This document shows, in pieces, positions 6,272 through 13,015 of a stretch of 19,083 bases of DNA. This DNA comes from a bacterium (GTDB lineage: Bacteria > Patescibacteriota > Saccharimonadia > Saccharimonadales > UBA4665). Numbering within the stretch: the stretch's first letter is position 1; each line of letters opens with the position of its first letter. The notes under the pieces were generated by a model. That model was not told where the DNA came from. It made no database searches and saw nothing but the letters and a program-made list of their open reading frames with translations. A program made the translations under genes and the position numbers. The stretch covers positions 1 to 19,083 of the forward strand of contig JAJZWH010000011.1 of the NCBI GenBank assembly GCA_021846765.1, written 5' to 3'.

Positions 6272-7267
6272 CTAATTTTTATGGTCTCGATAATTAGCCT
6301 CTTTGGCTAACAAAGCCAAGAATAGCTGTAGGTCAGTATCGGGATTTGCAGCAAAATAATGCTTGGTAAGCTTAAAGTTAACGGCATCGTGTATCAAATC
6401 GGGTAAAGTTTCGTACATATATTCTCTAAGTAGGTCAAATATACCTGATGAGTGTTGCAGAGGGTCCTTTTTTCTTCTAGCCAGATAGAGGGGCACACCA
6501 TACCTATGAGCTAGAACGCGGATAGGATACTTATCTTCATCATACTTAAAAAGCAAGGTAGCTGGAATGCTCCTAGCACAGATAATTGAGTTTAGGTTTT
6601 CAAACGGCATAATAATGTTCACTCCGTACTGAACCGCTAAAGCATTAATCTCATCACCAGTTTGCTGGTAAAAGCGATTAGTTAGTAGATCAAAAGAAAA
6701 ATCCCAAAATAAACGATGAAACTCTGTAGCATTGTTTGTTTTAAATCTGTGGCAGTCAACACCGCCCCCAAAAAGCATATCTAAACCATTGCCGGTCCAT
6801 AGAGTCTTGATTCCTTCTTCCTGGCAACGCTTCAAGCAACTATCAAGCGCTAAGTTAGCACCAGTACTATACAGACCACCTTTTGAAAGTTTAATTATAG
6901 ATGGAAGTTGTTGTGCTAGATCCTGCTTCCTAATACGACACTTAACCCACTTTACATTAAAAATATGAGCTATTTGTTTTGAAGGCAAAACGTCAGGGTC
7001 ATTATTTTCCGACAAGGCTGTAAAGCATACGATTTCTTTGTCGGTCTGCTTTTGCAACATTGCAACCAATAAACTACTATCTACCCCACCAGAAAGCAGT
7101 ACACCTATTTTATCCTCATTATTTTTTTCTAATGCGTCTTTAATACAATTACTAAAACAAGCTTCGATTAAATCGACTGCCTGTCTAACCGTTTCTACTC
7201 TAGGTTTAGTTTTATGAGCTTGATATTGGTCATCTTTCGAAAAGTAATATTGACTGAAATGTTGCAT
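6272..7267 (-). CDS. Standalone asparagine-synthase-type ATP-pyrophosphatase domain protein
   Basis: This 331-residue protein corresponds to the synthetase half of AsnB without the N-terminal glutamine amidotransferase domain. The PP-loop SGGVDSS is at residues 59-65. A later TGNGLDMLFGGG corresponds to the AsnB segment usually written GxGxDElfgG, with the Glu replaced by Met. Downstream, MPFENLNSIICARSIPATLLFK and RKKDPLQHSSG match the AsnB C-terminal motifs around the aspartate and AMP site. Without a Cys-Ntn glutaminase it would need free ammonia or another amino donor. It may instead activate a different carboxylate, for example in amidated sugar or peptide synthesis. No Shine-Dalgarno sequence precedes the start. 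The substrate is unknown. Confidence 0.8.
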   Translation of the reverse strand: MQHFSQYYFSKDDQYQAHKTKPRVETVRQAVDLIEACFSNCIKDALEKNNEDKIGVLLSGGVDSSLLVAMLQKQTDKEIVCFTALSENNDPDVLPSKQIAHIFNVKWVKCRIRKQDLAQQLPSIIKLSKGGLYSTGANLALDSCLKRCQEEGIKTLWTGNGLDMLFGGGVDCHRFKTNNATEFHRLFWDFSFDLLTNRFYQQTGDEINALAVQYGVNIIMPFENLNSIICARSIPATLLFKYDEDKYPIRVLAHRYGVPLYLARRKKDPLQHSSGIFDLLREYMYETLPDLIHDAVNFKLTKHYFAANPDTDLQLFLALLAKEANYRDHKN

Positions 7268-7360
7268 ATAGTTTTTGTTTAACGATTACCTTTTAAGTAT
7301 AGCTTTTAAAAATACAAAAGCCATATGAACTAGGCTAATTGTGTTAAGTTGTTTTATGGT

Positions 7361-7825
7361 TTACTTTTCAATAGCTAGCACAATGTGTCGGTCACGCCCC
7401 TCGCCGACCGATTCGCTAGTTAGGCCGTTATCAACAGCTAATTGGTGAATAACCCGTCGATCGGCTGCATTCATTGGCTCTAGAGCTAATGGTTCTTTGG
7501 TTGTTTTAACCTTTTCAACCCAAGTCTGGGCTTTTTCCCTTAAGCGATCAGCCCGTTGTTTCTTATAATCGGCAATGTCAACATTAACTCGAATGTGTGC
7601 ATAGTTGTTGTTTTTAAGGGCGGTAGATATTAAATACTGCATCGAGCGCATATTTTCACCCCCCTGGCCTATCAAAAAACCATTTAAATGGGTGCTGGGT
7701 ACATTTAGCTGAATTACCTCATCATCATTAGTTGCATAAACATCGGTGTTGAGCCCAAAAAAGGATAGTATATCTTCTAGGTATTTCTTGGCATACTGTA
7801 TTGCTTCTTCAACTGATTCATTCAT
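7361..7825 (-). CDS. khpB: KhpB/Jag RNA-binding protein (KH and R3H domains)
   Basis: This is a 154-residue RNA-binding protein. A KH domain has the GxxG loop as GQGG at residues 53-56 (LIGQGGENMRSMQYL). An R3H domain has R123-xxx-H127 in DRRVIHQLAVDNGLTS and a final GEGRDRHIVL. In Gram-positive bacteria KhpB binds many small RNAs and mRNAs and influences cell division and elongation. The protein lacks the N-terminal Jag_N domain found in many longer homologues (about 200+ residues), so it is a minimal version. Its start codon overlaps the yidC stop as ATGA, and AAAGGA lies upstream, so it is translationally coupled to yidC. This is the conserved yidC-jag order near bacterial origins. Confidence 0.93.
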   Translation of the reverse strand: MNESVEEAIQYAKKYLEDILSFFGLNTDVYATNDDEVIQLNVPSTHLNGFLIGQGGENMRSMQYLISTALKNNNYAHIRVNVDIADYKKQRADRLREKAQTWVEKVKTTKEPLALEPMNAADRRVIHQLAVDNGLTSESVGEGRDRHIVLAIEK

Positions 7826-8790
7826 TTCTTTTTCCTTTTTTTCTTGACTGGTTTGGGTTTGGGTGTGGTTTTGGAGGCTGTCGATTTGGTGGTTTTCTCA
7901 ACTACCGCCAACGGCTCGACCACTACTTCTCCTTCTGGTATTTTGGCTAGGTCTCTTGATGAAGTGTCGGCAATAGCTTCCATCTCTTCTTCGTCTTTAT
8001 GTAAGACAATCCATTGCTGAATATAGGCTATTAGTCCACCAGCTAACCAATACAAACTCAAGGCCGCTGGTAAATTAACCGTCACCAAAAAAATCATCAC
8101 TGGCAAGAGGTATCTGGTGCTCTTCATGACCGAGGCATTAACCTCTGATTGGTCAGCCTTAGCTCCCGTTCCTGCTTCTTTTAAAATAGACCGCAAGCTT
8201 TTAGCGTCTTTTTGGGTAGGCATTAACTGTTTACTCTGATAATATTGGGCAATGGCCGAAGCTAGAACAATAATCATCGCCGGCCAATAAATCCCGCCCT
8301 TACCTCCACTTGCACTCCGAGACAAATTAACAAAACCAAACAGGGTATTATCAAACAGGTGGATATTGTGAGAAAGAGTTTGCATCCATGGCAAGTTATG
8401 TATATAGCTATAAGAAAGGGTTAGTAGCGATTTAGGATTAGAAGCCACTTGTCTTAACGCATCATAAAGACCAATTAATATAATAAACTGAGGAATAAGA
8501 ACGCCAATTGAGCCAATTGGATTAACCCCTCGCTCTTTGTATAACTCCATGAGCATAGCCGATTCTTGCTGTTTATTGCCTTTGGCTTCCTTTTTGATCC
8601 GCTTAAGTTCTGGCTGTAACTCACGCATTACCTTGGCTTGTCTTAGTTGACGTTTGACCAATGGCCACATAACTAGACGAATCACTAGGGTAAAAAGAAT
8701 AATCGACAAACCGAAGTTATGCCCAGGTATAAGGGCATAAATTGCCACTAACAAGTTAAACAACGGTTTTACTATAAAAGTTGTAAACAT
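7822..8790 (-). CDS. yidC: YidC/Oxa1 membrane protein insertase
   Basis: This is a 322-residue insertase that integrates small membrane proteins, alone or with SecYEG. The family groove arginine is R38 in TLVIRLVMWPL. The positively charged cytoplasmic hairpin follows (MRELQPELKRIKKEAKGN...YKERGVNPIGS). The remaining hydrophobic segments include SASGGKGGIYWPAMIIVLASAIAQYYQSKQ and LPVMIFLVTVNLPAALSLYW. The protein is of the short Gram-positive class without a periplasmic domain. It has no lipobox, unlike Firmicute YidC1 proteins. It ends in a Lys-rich tail (PKPVKKKRKKK), which is common in YidC homologues and probably contacts the ribosome. The gene heads an operon with khpB. No Shine-Dalgarno sequence is evident. 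An extended -10 promoter lies about 30 bases upstream. Confidence 0.96.
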   Translation of the reverse strand: MFTTFIVKPLFNLLVAIYALIPGHNFGLSIILFTLVIRLVMWPLVKRQLRQAKVMRELQPELKRIKKEAKGNKQQESAMLMELYKERGVNPIGSIGVLIPQFIILIGLYDALRQVASNPKSLLTLSYSYIHNLPWMQTLSHNIHLFDNTLFGFVNLSRSASGGKGGIYWPAMIIVLASAIAQYYQSKQLMPTQKDAKSLRSILKEAGTGAKADQSEVNASVMKSTRYLLPVMIFLVTVNLPAALSLYWLAGGLIAYIQQWIVLHKDEEEMEAIADTSSRDLAKIPEGEVVVEPLAVVEKTTKSTASKTTPKPKPVKKKRKKK

Positions 8791-8819
8791 TTAGCTTAAT
8801 ACCATACTTTCTTGCTAAT

Positions 8820-8828
8820 ACTATACCA
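8820..8828 (-). promoter_or_regulatory. Extended -10 promoter of yidC-khpB
   Basis: On the minus strand TGG-TATAGT (8828-8820) forms an extended -10 element (TGn plus a 5/6 hexamer). The predicted start is near 8813, giving a leader of about 23 bases before the yidC ATG. No -35 is recognisable, which is usual for extended -10 promoters. Confidence 0.5.
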
Positions 8829-8833
8829 GATTA

Positions 8834-9144
8834 TCAGCCTTCCTGGCCAAAGAAGAAGTTATTAAATTCTCTTTTCTCTAGCGCTAAACACGATTGCTTA
8901 GAGCCATAGACCCATAAAGACTAGGCCATTAATAGCCCTGTTAAGATAAGCCTTAACTTGTTTAAGCTCAAAAGAACTATTTGCTTTATTTTAAGTACCT
9001 TCCTTAGCCAAAGTATAGTCACGCTAAGTAGGAAATAGATTTTTCAAGGCATCTTGCATCTTCTAGGTCCATAAACCTATAGCCCAACACCTCTTTTGCG
9101 GTAGCTATAAACCCCTGTGTTTTGTTATTTAATCCTAGTGGATG
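8834..9144 (-). pseudogene. Decayed coding remnant between the DUF4143 ATPase gene and yidC
   Basis: The 433-base gap 8791-9223 holds no intact ORF. On the minus strand it does hold successive open stretches in protein-like composition. From 9144 a 41-codon stretch includes TQGFIATAKEVLGYRFMDLE and ends at TGA (9021-9019). Dropping one base there continues into DYTLAKEGT, then a TAA. A 30-codon stretch in the same frame follows, containing FELKQVKAYLNRAINGLVF and ending at 8901. A third stretch in another frame contains YGSKQSCLALEKREFNNFFF and ends at a TGA at 8836-8834. This looks like one small gene broken by at least one stop and one or two frameshifts. I do not recognise the family. It does not contain YidD motifs. 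The remaining bases 9145-9223 show nothing clear. Confidence 0.35.
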
Positions 9145-9223
9145 CTACATAGTTTAAGCTTCAGCCAAGGGGAGCAACAACCTCTAGACCACAGCTCACA
9201 AAGCACAGGAGGCGTACATCCAG

Positions 9224-10405
9224 CTAAAAAGTTCCTTTTATGAAGTCTATATAGTTTTCTCTATTTACTACTTTAACCTCTGTTTCATACGCACTCACGA
9301 AAGAGCGAGCGCCCTTACTAACCTGGCTATTCGTGTACTTAAACTCGTATGCTCTCAGTGGTTTATCGTAGGGTTTTTCAACATAATCTACCTCTGCCCC
9401 ATCGTAACTACGCCAGAAATTATAGTGTACGAGCTTTTCGTTGTTGTTGGCATAAGCTTTCATCCGTTCAACCATTAAAAAGTTCTCCCAAATCGCTCCA
9501 AGATCATTGCGTAGATTGGGCTGGTTAAAATCACCAATTAAGGCATTGCGGACACCCAAATCAATAAAGAAGGTTTTATATTTACCGCCAATTTCTCGCC
9601 GTAAATTCTTGGCATATGGCGTAACTCTCATAATAACAAAGGCTTTCTCTAACACATCTATGTATGAAGCCACTGTCTTTTTATCAATACCCAGCCGCCT
9701 AGATAGTTCTTGTTCATTAACCTCAGAGCCTATCTGGTAGGCCAGAGCTCGAGCTAAGTCCTGAATGGCCTGTGAGTTTTTCACTCCTTGATAGGAAAGA
9801 ATGTCTTTAAATAAGTACTTCTCTGCTATACCAACTAGTGCCCGCTGTTTCTGTGCAGAGTCTCCTTCGGTATATACTTCTGGGTAAAGTCCGTAAGTTA
9901 ATACTGACGGTAATTGTGCATCGGCCGTCTGCTTTAATAGATATTCGTTTGACTCTTTTGGATGCTGGACACTAAGAACTTCTGTGAGCGATAGAGGAAA
10001 CAGCTTAAATTCAAACATCCGACCCGTTAAGGGATCACTCATTTTATTTTGTAAATCAAGACTAGATGAACCAGTAGCTACCACACGGATTTTTGGAAAA
10101 CTTTCGTGAATTATTTTTATAGTTAGCCCAGGATTAGCTAAACGCTGTGCTTCATCTATAAACAATAGCTCTACATTCTGAAGGAGTTGGGTTAGCAATG
10201 TTATTGAAGTGGTATTGATTGGTTGCAACTGCTCGTCTATGTCACAGTTTAAGAACAGTATTTTAGTGTTGTCGTCGCTATTTTTTGCCTGGATGTCTTT
10301 AACCAATGTAGTTTTGCCTACCTGGCGAGCACCCAAAACGAGAATTATTTTATCTTTTTGCTTAAGATCGGCAACAATATGGTTTTCGATTAATCTTGGG
10401 ATCAT
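9224..10405 (-). CDS. AAA+ ATPase with C-terminal DUF4143 domain
   Basis: This is a 393-residue protein when started at the ATG 10405-10403. An upstream in-frame ATG at 10531 would add 42 residues, but that stretch overlaps a promoter and palindromes, so I reject it. Walker A GARQVGKTT is at residues 25-33, Walker B is in ELLFIDEAQRL, and a sensor-1 stretch reads RVVATGSSSLDL. A winged-helix-like segment contains LSRRLGIDKKTVASYIDVLEKAFVIMRV. The C-terminal DUF4143 region has GAIWENFLMVERMK and a PD-(D/E)xK-like GAEVDYVE...RAYEFKYTN. Such ATPases are common, mobile and multi-copy in CPR bacteria and archaea. Their role is unclear. The gene interrupts the usual rnpA-yidC neighbourhood, which suggests insertion. 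No Shine-Dalgarno sequence is present. Confidence 0.9.
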   Translation of the reverse strand: MIPRLIENHIVADLKQKDKIILVLGARQVGKTTLVKDIQAKNSDDNTKILFLNCDIDEQLQPINTTSITLLTQLLQNVELLFIDEAQRLANPGLTIKIIHESFPKIRVVATGSSSLDLQNKMSDPLTGRMFEFKLFPLSLTEVLSVQHPKESNEYLLKQTADAQLPSVLTYGLYPEVYTEGDSAQKQRALVGIAEKYLFKDILSYQGVKNSQAIQDLARALAYQIGSEVNEQELSRRLGIDKKTVASYIDVLEKAFVIMRVTPYAKNLRREIGGKYKTFFIDLGVRNALIGDFNQPNLRNDLGAIWENFLMVERMKAYANNNEKLVHYNFWRSYDGAEVDYVEKPYDKPLRAYEFKYTNSQVSKGARSFVSAYETEVKVVNRENYIDFIKGTF

Positions 10406-10412
10406 AGTCTTA

Positions 10413-10441
10413 TTATTACGCCAACTAGGATGATTTGTCAA
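10413..10441 (-). promoter_or_regulatory. Near-consensus leaderless promoter of the DUF4143 ATPase
   Basis: On the minus strand a perfect TTGACA (10441-10436) is followed by a 17-base spacer and TAATAA (10418-10413). Six to seven bases after the -10 comes the ATG at 10405, so the transcript should begin at or one base before the start codon. This agrees with the lack of a Shine-Dalgarno sequence and fixes the start choice. Confidence 0.7.
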
Positions 10442-10443
10442 AC

Positions 10444-10491
10444 ATATTACGCGTACTACGGTGATTACACTCCCCGCATTACGCGTAATAT
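10444..10491. repeat. Inverted-repeat operator (two ATATTACGCGTA half-copies)
   Basis: ATATTACGCGTA (10444-10455) and its reverse complement TACGCGTAATAT (10480-10491) flank 24 bases. Each contains the self-complementary core TACGCGTA, and the two core centres are 32 bases apart, about three helical turns. The proximal copy ends three bases from the -35 box of the ATPase promoter. This is the geometry expected for a dimeric regulator bound cooperatively at two sites. No cognate regulator is evident unless the ATPase, with its winged-helix-like segment, regulates itself. Confidence 0.6.
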
Positions 10492-10566
10492 ACACGCTCA
10501 AGCATCCTGGGGTTGTTTTTATACTAATCAATCTACCTACCCACTAAAATAAGCTTTTTAGGTTAC

Positions 10567-10944
10567 TTAAGGCCGAGCCTGTTGGTGATCCTGGTCCACT
10601 TCAACTACTTGAGCTTGGCGTAACTGATTAACTATAAGTTGTTTTAATTCGGAATAAGGAAGTTCGGCAATAGAGTCGCTATAGACACTAAAAATTAAAT
10701 CGTAACTATCTTTAATTTGTGGTTCACACTCTCTTATGACTTCGTATATTCTCCTTCTTATTCTATTTCTGACAACAGCCGATTTGCTAACCTTACGACT
10801 AACTACAACAGCCGCACGATAGCTGCTTCTTTTGGAATTGATGGCATATTTAAGAGCTATTTTTGAGTCTCTAACAGCTTGTCCTCTTCGATAAGCCCAA
10901 TTAAGACTGTTATATCCATGAAATCGATGTGTTCGGGCGATCAT
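10567..10944 (-). CDS. rnpA: Ribonuclease P protein component
   Basis: This is the 125-residue protein subunit of RNase P, which assists the RNA subunit in trimming tRNA 5' leaders. The RNR motif is complete as KSAVVRNRIRRRIYEVIRE, with RNR at residues 59-61. The preceding YRAAVVVSRKVS strand matches the family's VSKKVG-type segment. The N-terminal RTHRFHGYNSLNWAYRRGQ is the counterpart of the usual R-F segment. The length fits the family (about 110-130). It lies about 60 bases after rpmH on the same strand, the universal rpmH-rnpA order, and is probably transcribed from the rpmH promoter. A weak AAGAG precedes the ATG. Confidence 0.94.
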   Translation of the reverse strand: MIARTHRFHGYNSLNWAYRRGQAVRDSKIALKYAINSKRSSYRAAVVVSRKVSKSAVVRNRIRRRIYEVIRECEPQIKDSYDLIFSVYSDSIAELPYSELKQLIVNQLRQAQVVEVDQDHQQARP

Positions 10945-11004
10945 TAGCTAAACTCTTTTTTAACCCCTGTTGGTAGATTTAATGAACTAGTAATTTATCT
11001 TTTC

Positions 11005-11142
11005 TTAGGCTGAGAGTTTAGTTCTACCTTTTTGGCGTCGTCGGGCAAGTATATTTTTGCCGCCACGACTTGACATCCTCTTTATAAATCCATGAACTCG
11101 AGCTCTTTTGCGTTTTTTTGGTTGATATGTTCGTTTGGGCAT
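11005..11142 (-). CDS. rpmH: Large ribosomal subunit protein bL34
   Basis: This is a 45-residue ribosomal protein. It starts MPKRTYQPKKRKRARVHGF and continues IKRMSSRGGKNILARRRQKG, which is a textbook bL34 sequence. It sits in the exit-tunnel region of the 50S subunit. AAGGA lies about eight bases before the ATG. It begins the leftward rpmH-rnpA operon, divergent from dnaA across a spacer with DnaA boxes, an arrangement conserved at many bacterial origins. Confidence 0.97.
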   Translation of the reverse strand: MPKRTYQPKKRKRARVHGFIKRMSSRGGKNILARRRQKGRTKLSA

Positions 11143-11187
11143 ATATATTCCTTACATTTAGTGAAAAAAACAATGTTTAACCCACTA

Positions 11188-11216
11188 ATTCTATCAAGTT
11201 TTCCACTTCTACTCAA
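11188..11216 (-). promoter_or_regulatory. rpmH-rnpA promoter with an embedded DnaA-box-like site
   Basis: On the minus strand TTGAGT (11216-11211) and TAGAAT (11193-11188) are 17 bases apart, matching consensus at 4/6 and 5/6. A DnaA-box-like TTTTCCACT (8/9, plus strand 11199-11207) lies within the spacer, so DnaA binding would be expected to block RNA polymerase. Confidence 0.55.
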
Positions 11217-11324
11217 CTAAAGTCCACAGTTTTATAGATAATAAAAATACCTGTGTATAAATTGACCTCTATTTAGTAAAATAGTTTATAGAATCGTTTG
11301 AATTATATAGTTGGGTGTGGAAAA
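11199..11324. other. DnaA-box cluster between rpmH and dnaA (part of oriC or dnaA control region)
   Basis: Two sites fit TTWTNCACA exactly, both on the minus strand: TTATACACA at 11260-11252 and TTTTCCACA at 11324-11316. A third, TTTTCCACT at 11199-11207, differs by one base. A weak TCCACA core lies at 11223-11228. The 244-base spacer contains no gene. The box at 11316 is about 60 bases before the dnaA start and could autoregulate dnaA. I found no convincing -35/-10 pair for dnaA with standard spacing. Confidence 0.65.
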
Positions 11325-11386
11325 CAAACGATTTAGGGACTAAACTAAGACTCTAGTAGTAGAGAACAGAGAGAGAAAAAAATAAT

Positions 11387-12751
11387 ATGAGCAGTCCTTT
11401 GTGGCAGGCGGTGTTAGGCGAAATCGAATTGTCGGTTTCAAGAGGCAACTACATCACCTGGTTTAAAAACACTCAGCTGGTCCAACACAGCGATGAGCTA
11501 GTTATAATTGGTGTACCCAATATCTTCATCAAACAACAGCTAGAGAAGAAATTTAATGATGTTTTTGTTGAAACTTTGAAGAAAAATGGCATAACACCCG
11601 AGCGAATTGAATACAAAATCGTAGCCATGGAGCCACACAAGATTGAAGACGATGAAACCATTTTAACTCCAGAAGAAATCCAGACAGTTACTCTTCCTCC
11701 AAAAATAACCAACAACGGCATTTCTCAATCTTATCGCCAAGGTTTAAACGAACGCTACACTTTTGATAATTTTATAGTTGGTGCTGGTAATGAGCTGGCT
11801 TTTGCGGCTTGCCAGTCAATAGCTGCCAATCCAGGCAAGAAATACAATCCCCTGTTGCTTTATGGAGGCGTCGGTATTGGCAAAACCCACCTCATTCAGG
11901 CAGTGGGCAATTCAGCTAAGTTAAATAACCCTGAGGCCAAAATTCTATATATTACCACCGAACAATTTGTTCAAGAGTTTGTCGAGGCCTTAAGATACAG
12001 GAAAACTAACGATTTTGCCACCCATTATCGAACGGCTGATATGTTAATAGTTGACGATATTCAATTTATCGCCGGTAAAGAAAAAATCCAGGAAGAGTTT
12101 TTCCACACCTTTAACGCACTCCACCAGGCCAATAAACAAATTATTATTAGTTCTGACCGTCTGCCTAAAGATATCCCGACACTAGAAGAACGCCTACAAA
12201 GTCGATTTGCCTGGGGAATGAGCATAGATATGCAAAATCCAGACTTTGAAACACGTTGTGCAATTATCCAGATTAAGGCTCAATCGAATAATGTTGAACT
12301 GCCTAACGACGTGGTTGAGTATTTGTCTACCAACATCCATACCAACGTCAGGGAGCTAGAAGGCGCCCTTAACCAATTGTTGGCTTTTTGTGAAATGCGT
12401 GCCCTTGAACCCAATATAGATATCGCTATCAGTGTTCTCGGTAGCTCACGGACTAGACCAAAACACCTATCGGCTAAACAAATAATAGAAAGAACCGCTA
12501 AACACTTTCAGGTTCCCTTAGAAGACATCCTAGGACCAAAAAGAGACAAAGACATAGTTGTGCCCAGACAAATTGCTATGTACATTCTTCGCAGCGAGTT
12601 ACATTTAAGTTTTCCTAAAATAGCTCGTGAGCTAGGTCGTAAAGACCATACTACAGCTATTCATTCGGTTGAAAAAATAGAAAAAGAATCTCAACTAGAT
12701 TCTTCCTTAAGAACAGCTATTTCAGAAATAAAGGAGCGGTTATATGCCTAG
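11387..12751 (+). CDS. dnaA: Chromosomal replication initiator DnaA
   Basis: DnaA binds its boxes at oriC, oligomerises with ATP and melts the origin. The 454-residue protein shows the usual four parts. Domain I is LWQAVLGEIELSVSRGNYITWF. A linker runs to about residue 120. The AAA+ domain opens with NERYTFDNFIVGAGN and carries Walker A GGVGIGKTH (about 160-168) and Walker B LIVDDIQF (about 220-227). Domain IV has the DNA-binding signature LGRKDHTTAIHSVEKI (about 416-431). All key motifs are intact. The ATG is preceded only by purine-rich AGAGAGAG rather than a clear Shine-Dalgarno sequence. DnaA boxes lie on both sides of the gene. Confidence 0.98.
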   Translation: MSSPLWQAVLGEIELSVSRGNYITWFKNTQLVQHSDELVIIGVPNIFIKQQLEKKFNDVFVETLKKNGITPERIEYKIVAMEPHKIEDDETILTPEEIQTVTLPPKITNNGISQSYRQGLNERYTFDNFIVGAGNELAFAACQSIAANPGKKYNPLLLYGGVGIGKTHLIQAVGNSAKLNNPEAKILYITTEQFVQEFVEALRYRKTNDFATHYRTADMLIVDDIQFIAGKEKIQEEFFHTFNALHQANKQIIISSDRLPKDIPTLEERLQSRFAWGMSIDMQNPDFETRCAIIQIKAQSNNVELPNDVVEYLSTNIHTNVRELEGALNQLLAFCEMRALEPNIDIAISVLGSSRTRPKHLSAKQIIERTAKHFQVPLEDILGPKRDKDIVVPRQIAMYILRSELHLSFPKIARELGRKDHTTAIHSVEKIEKESQLDSSLRTAISEIKERLYA

Positions 12752-13015
12752 TATAAGTTGTGGAGCTAAGCTTAAAAATAGGGAGTATTCCTGTGTAAAA
12801 AATATTACTGCAACCACAGCTTGGTTGTGGATTTTACCTATGATTGTGCATATTAATAATTATTTAACACAGTTTATGAGCTACTTATACACTGCCATAA
12901 AAGATGTTATTACCCTTTATTTTAGCCCTATTATGCACACAAAACACAGCCCTAACAACAAATACAACTTAAAAATTTATTTATATTTATTATTATCAAA
13001 GCGAAAGGAAACAAT
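12752..13015. other. Probable oriC core: DnaA boxes and AT-rich unwinding tract between dnaA and dnaN
   Basis: No gene fits this 264-base spacer. Exact TTWTNCACA sites are TTTTACACA (minus, 12800-12792) and TTATGCACA (plus, 12931-12939). One-mismatch sites are ATATGCACA (minus, 12853-12845) and TTATACACT (plus, 12885-12893). Facing CCACA/TGTGG cores lie at 12814-12818 and 12826-12830. The tract 12961-13000 has 37 A/T out of 40 bases and is a good candidate duplex unwinding element. Box density plus an adjacent AT tract is the standard layout of a bacterial origin. It also holds the dnaN ribosome-binding site AAAGGAA. Confidence 0.7.

Noticed and set aside
7300..7345. Possible intrinsic terminator after khpB
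   Set aside because: The AGCC/GGCT stem has four pairs and its T-run is interrupted, so it is too weak to call.
8791..9223. tRNA, tmRNA or yidD in the gap between yidC and the ATPase
   Set aside because: No cloverleaf or tmRNA ends were seen, and no Cys-rich YidD motif was found in any frame.
10406..10531. N-terminal extension of the DUF4143 ATPase to an upstream ATG
   Set aside because: The 42 extra residues are encoded by the -35/-10 boxes and palindromes. Family members begin close to the MIPRLIE-type start.
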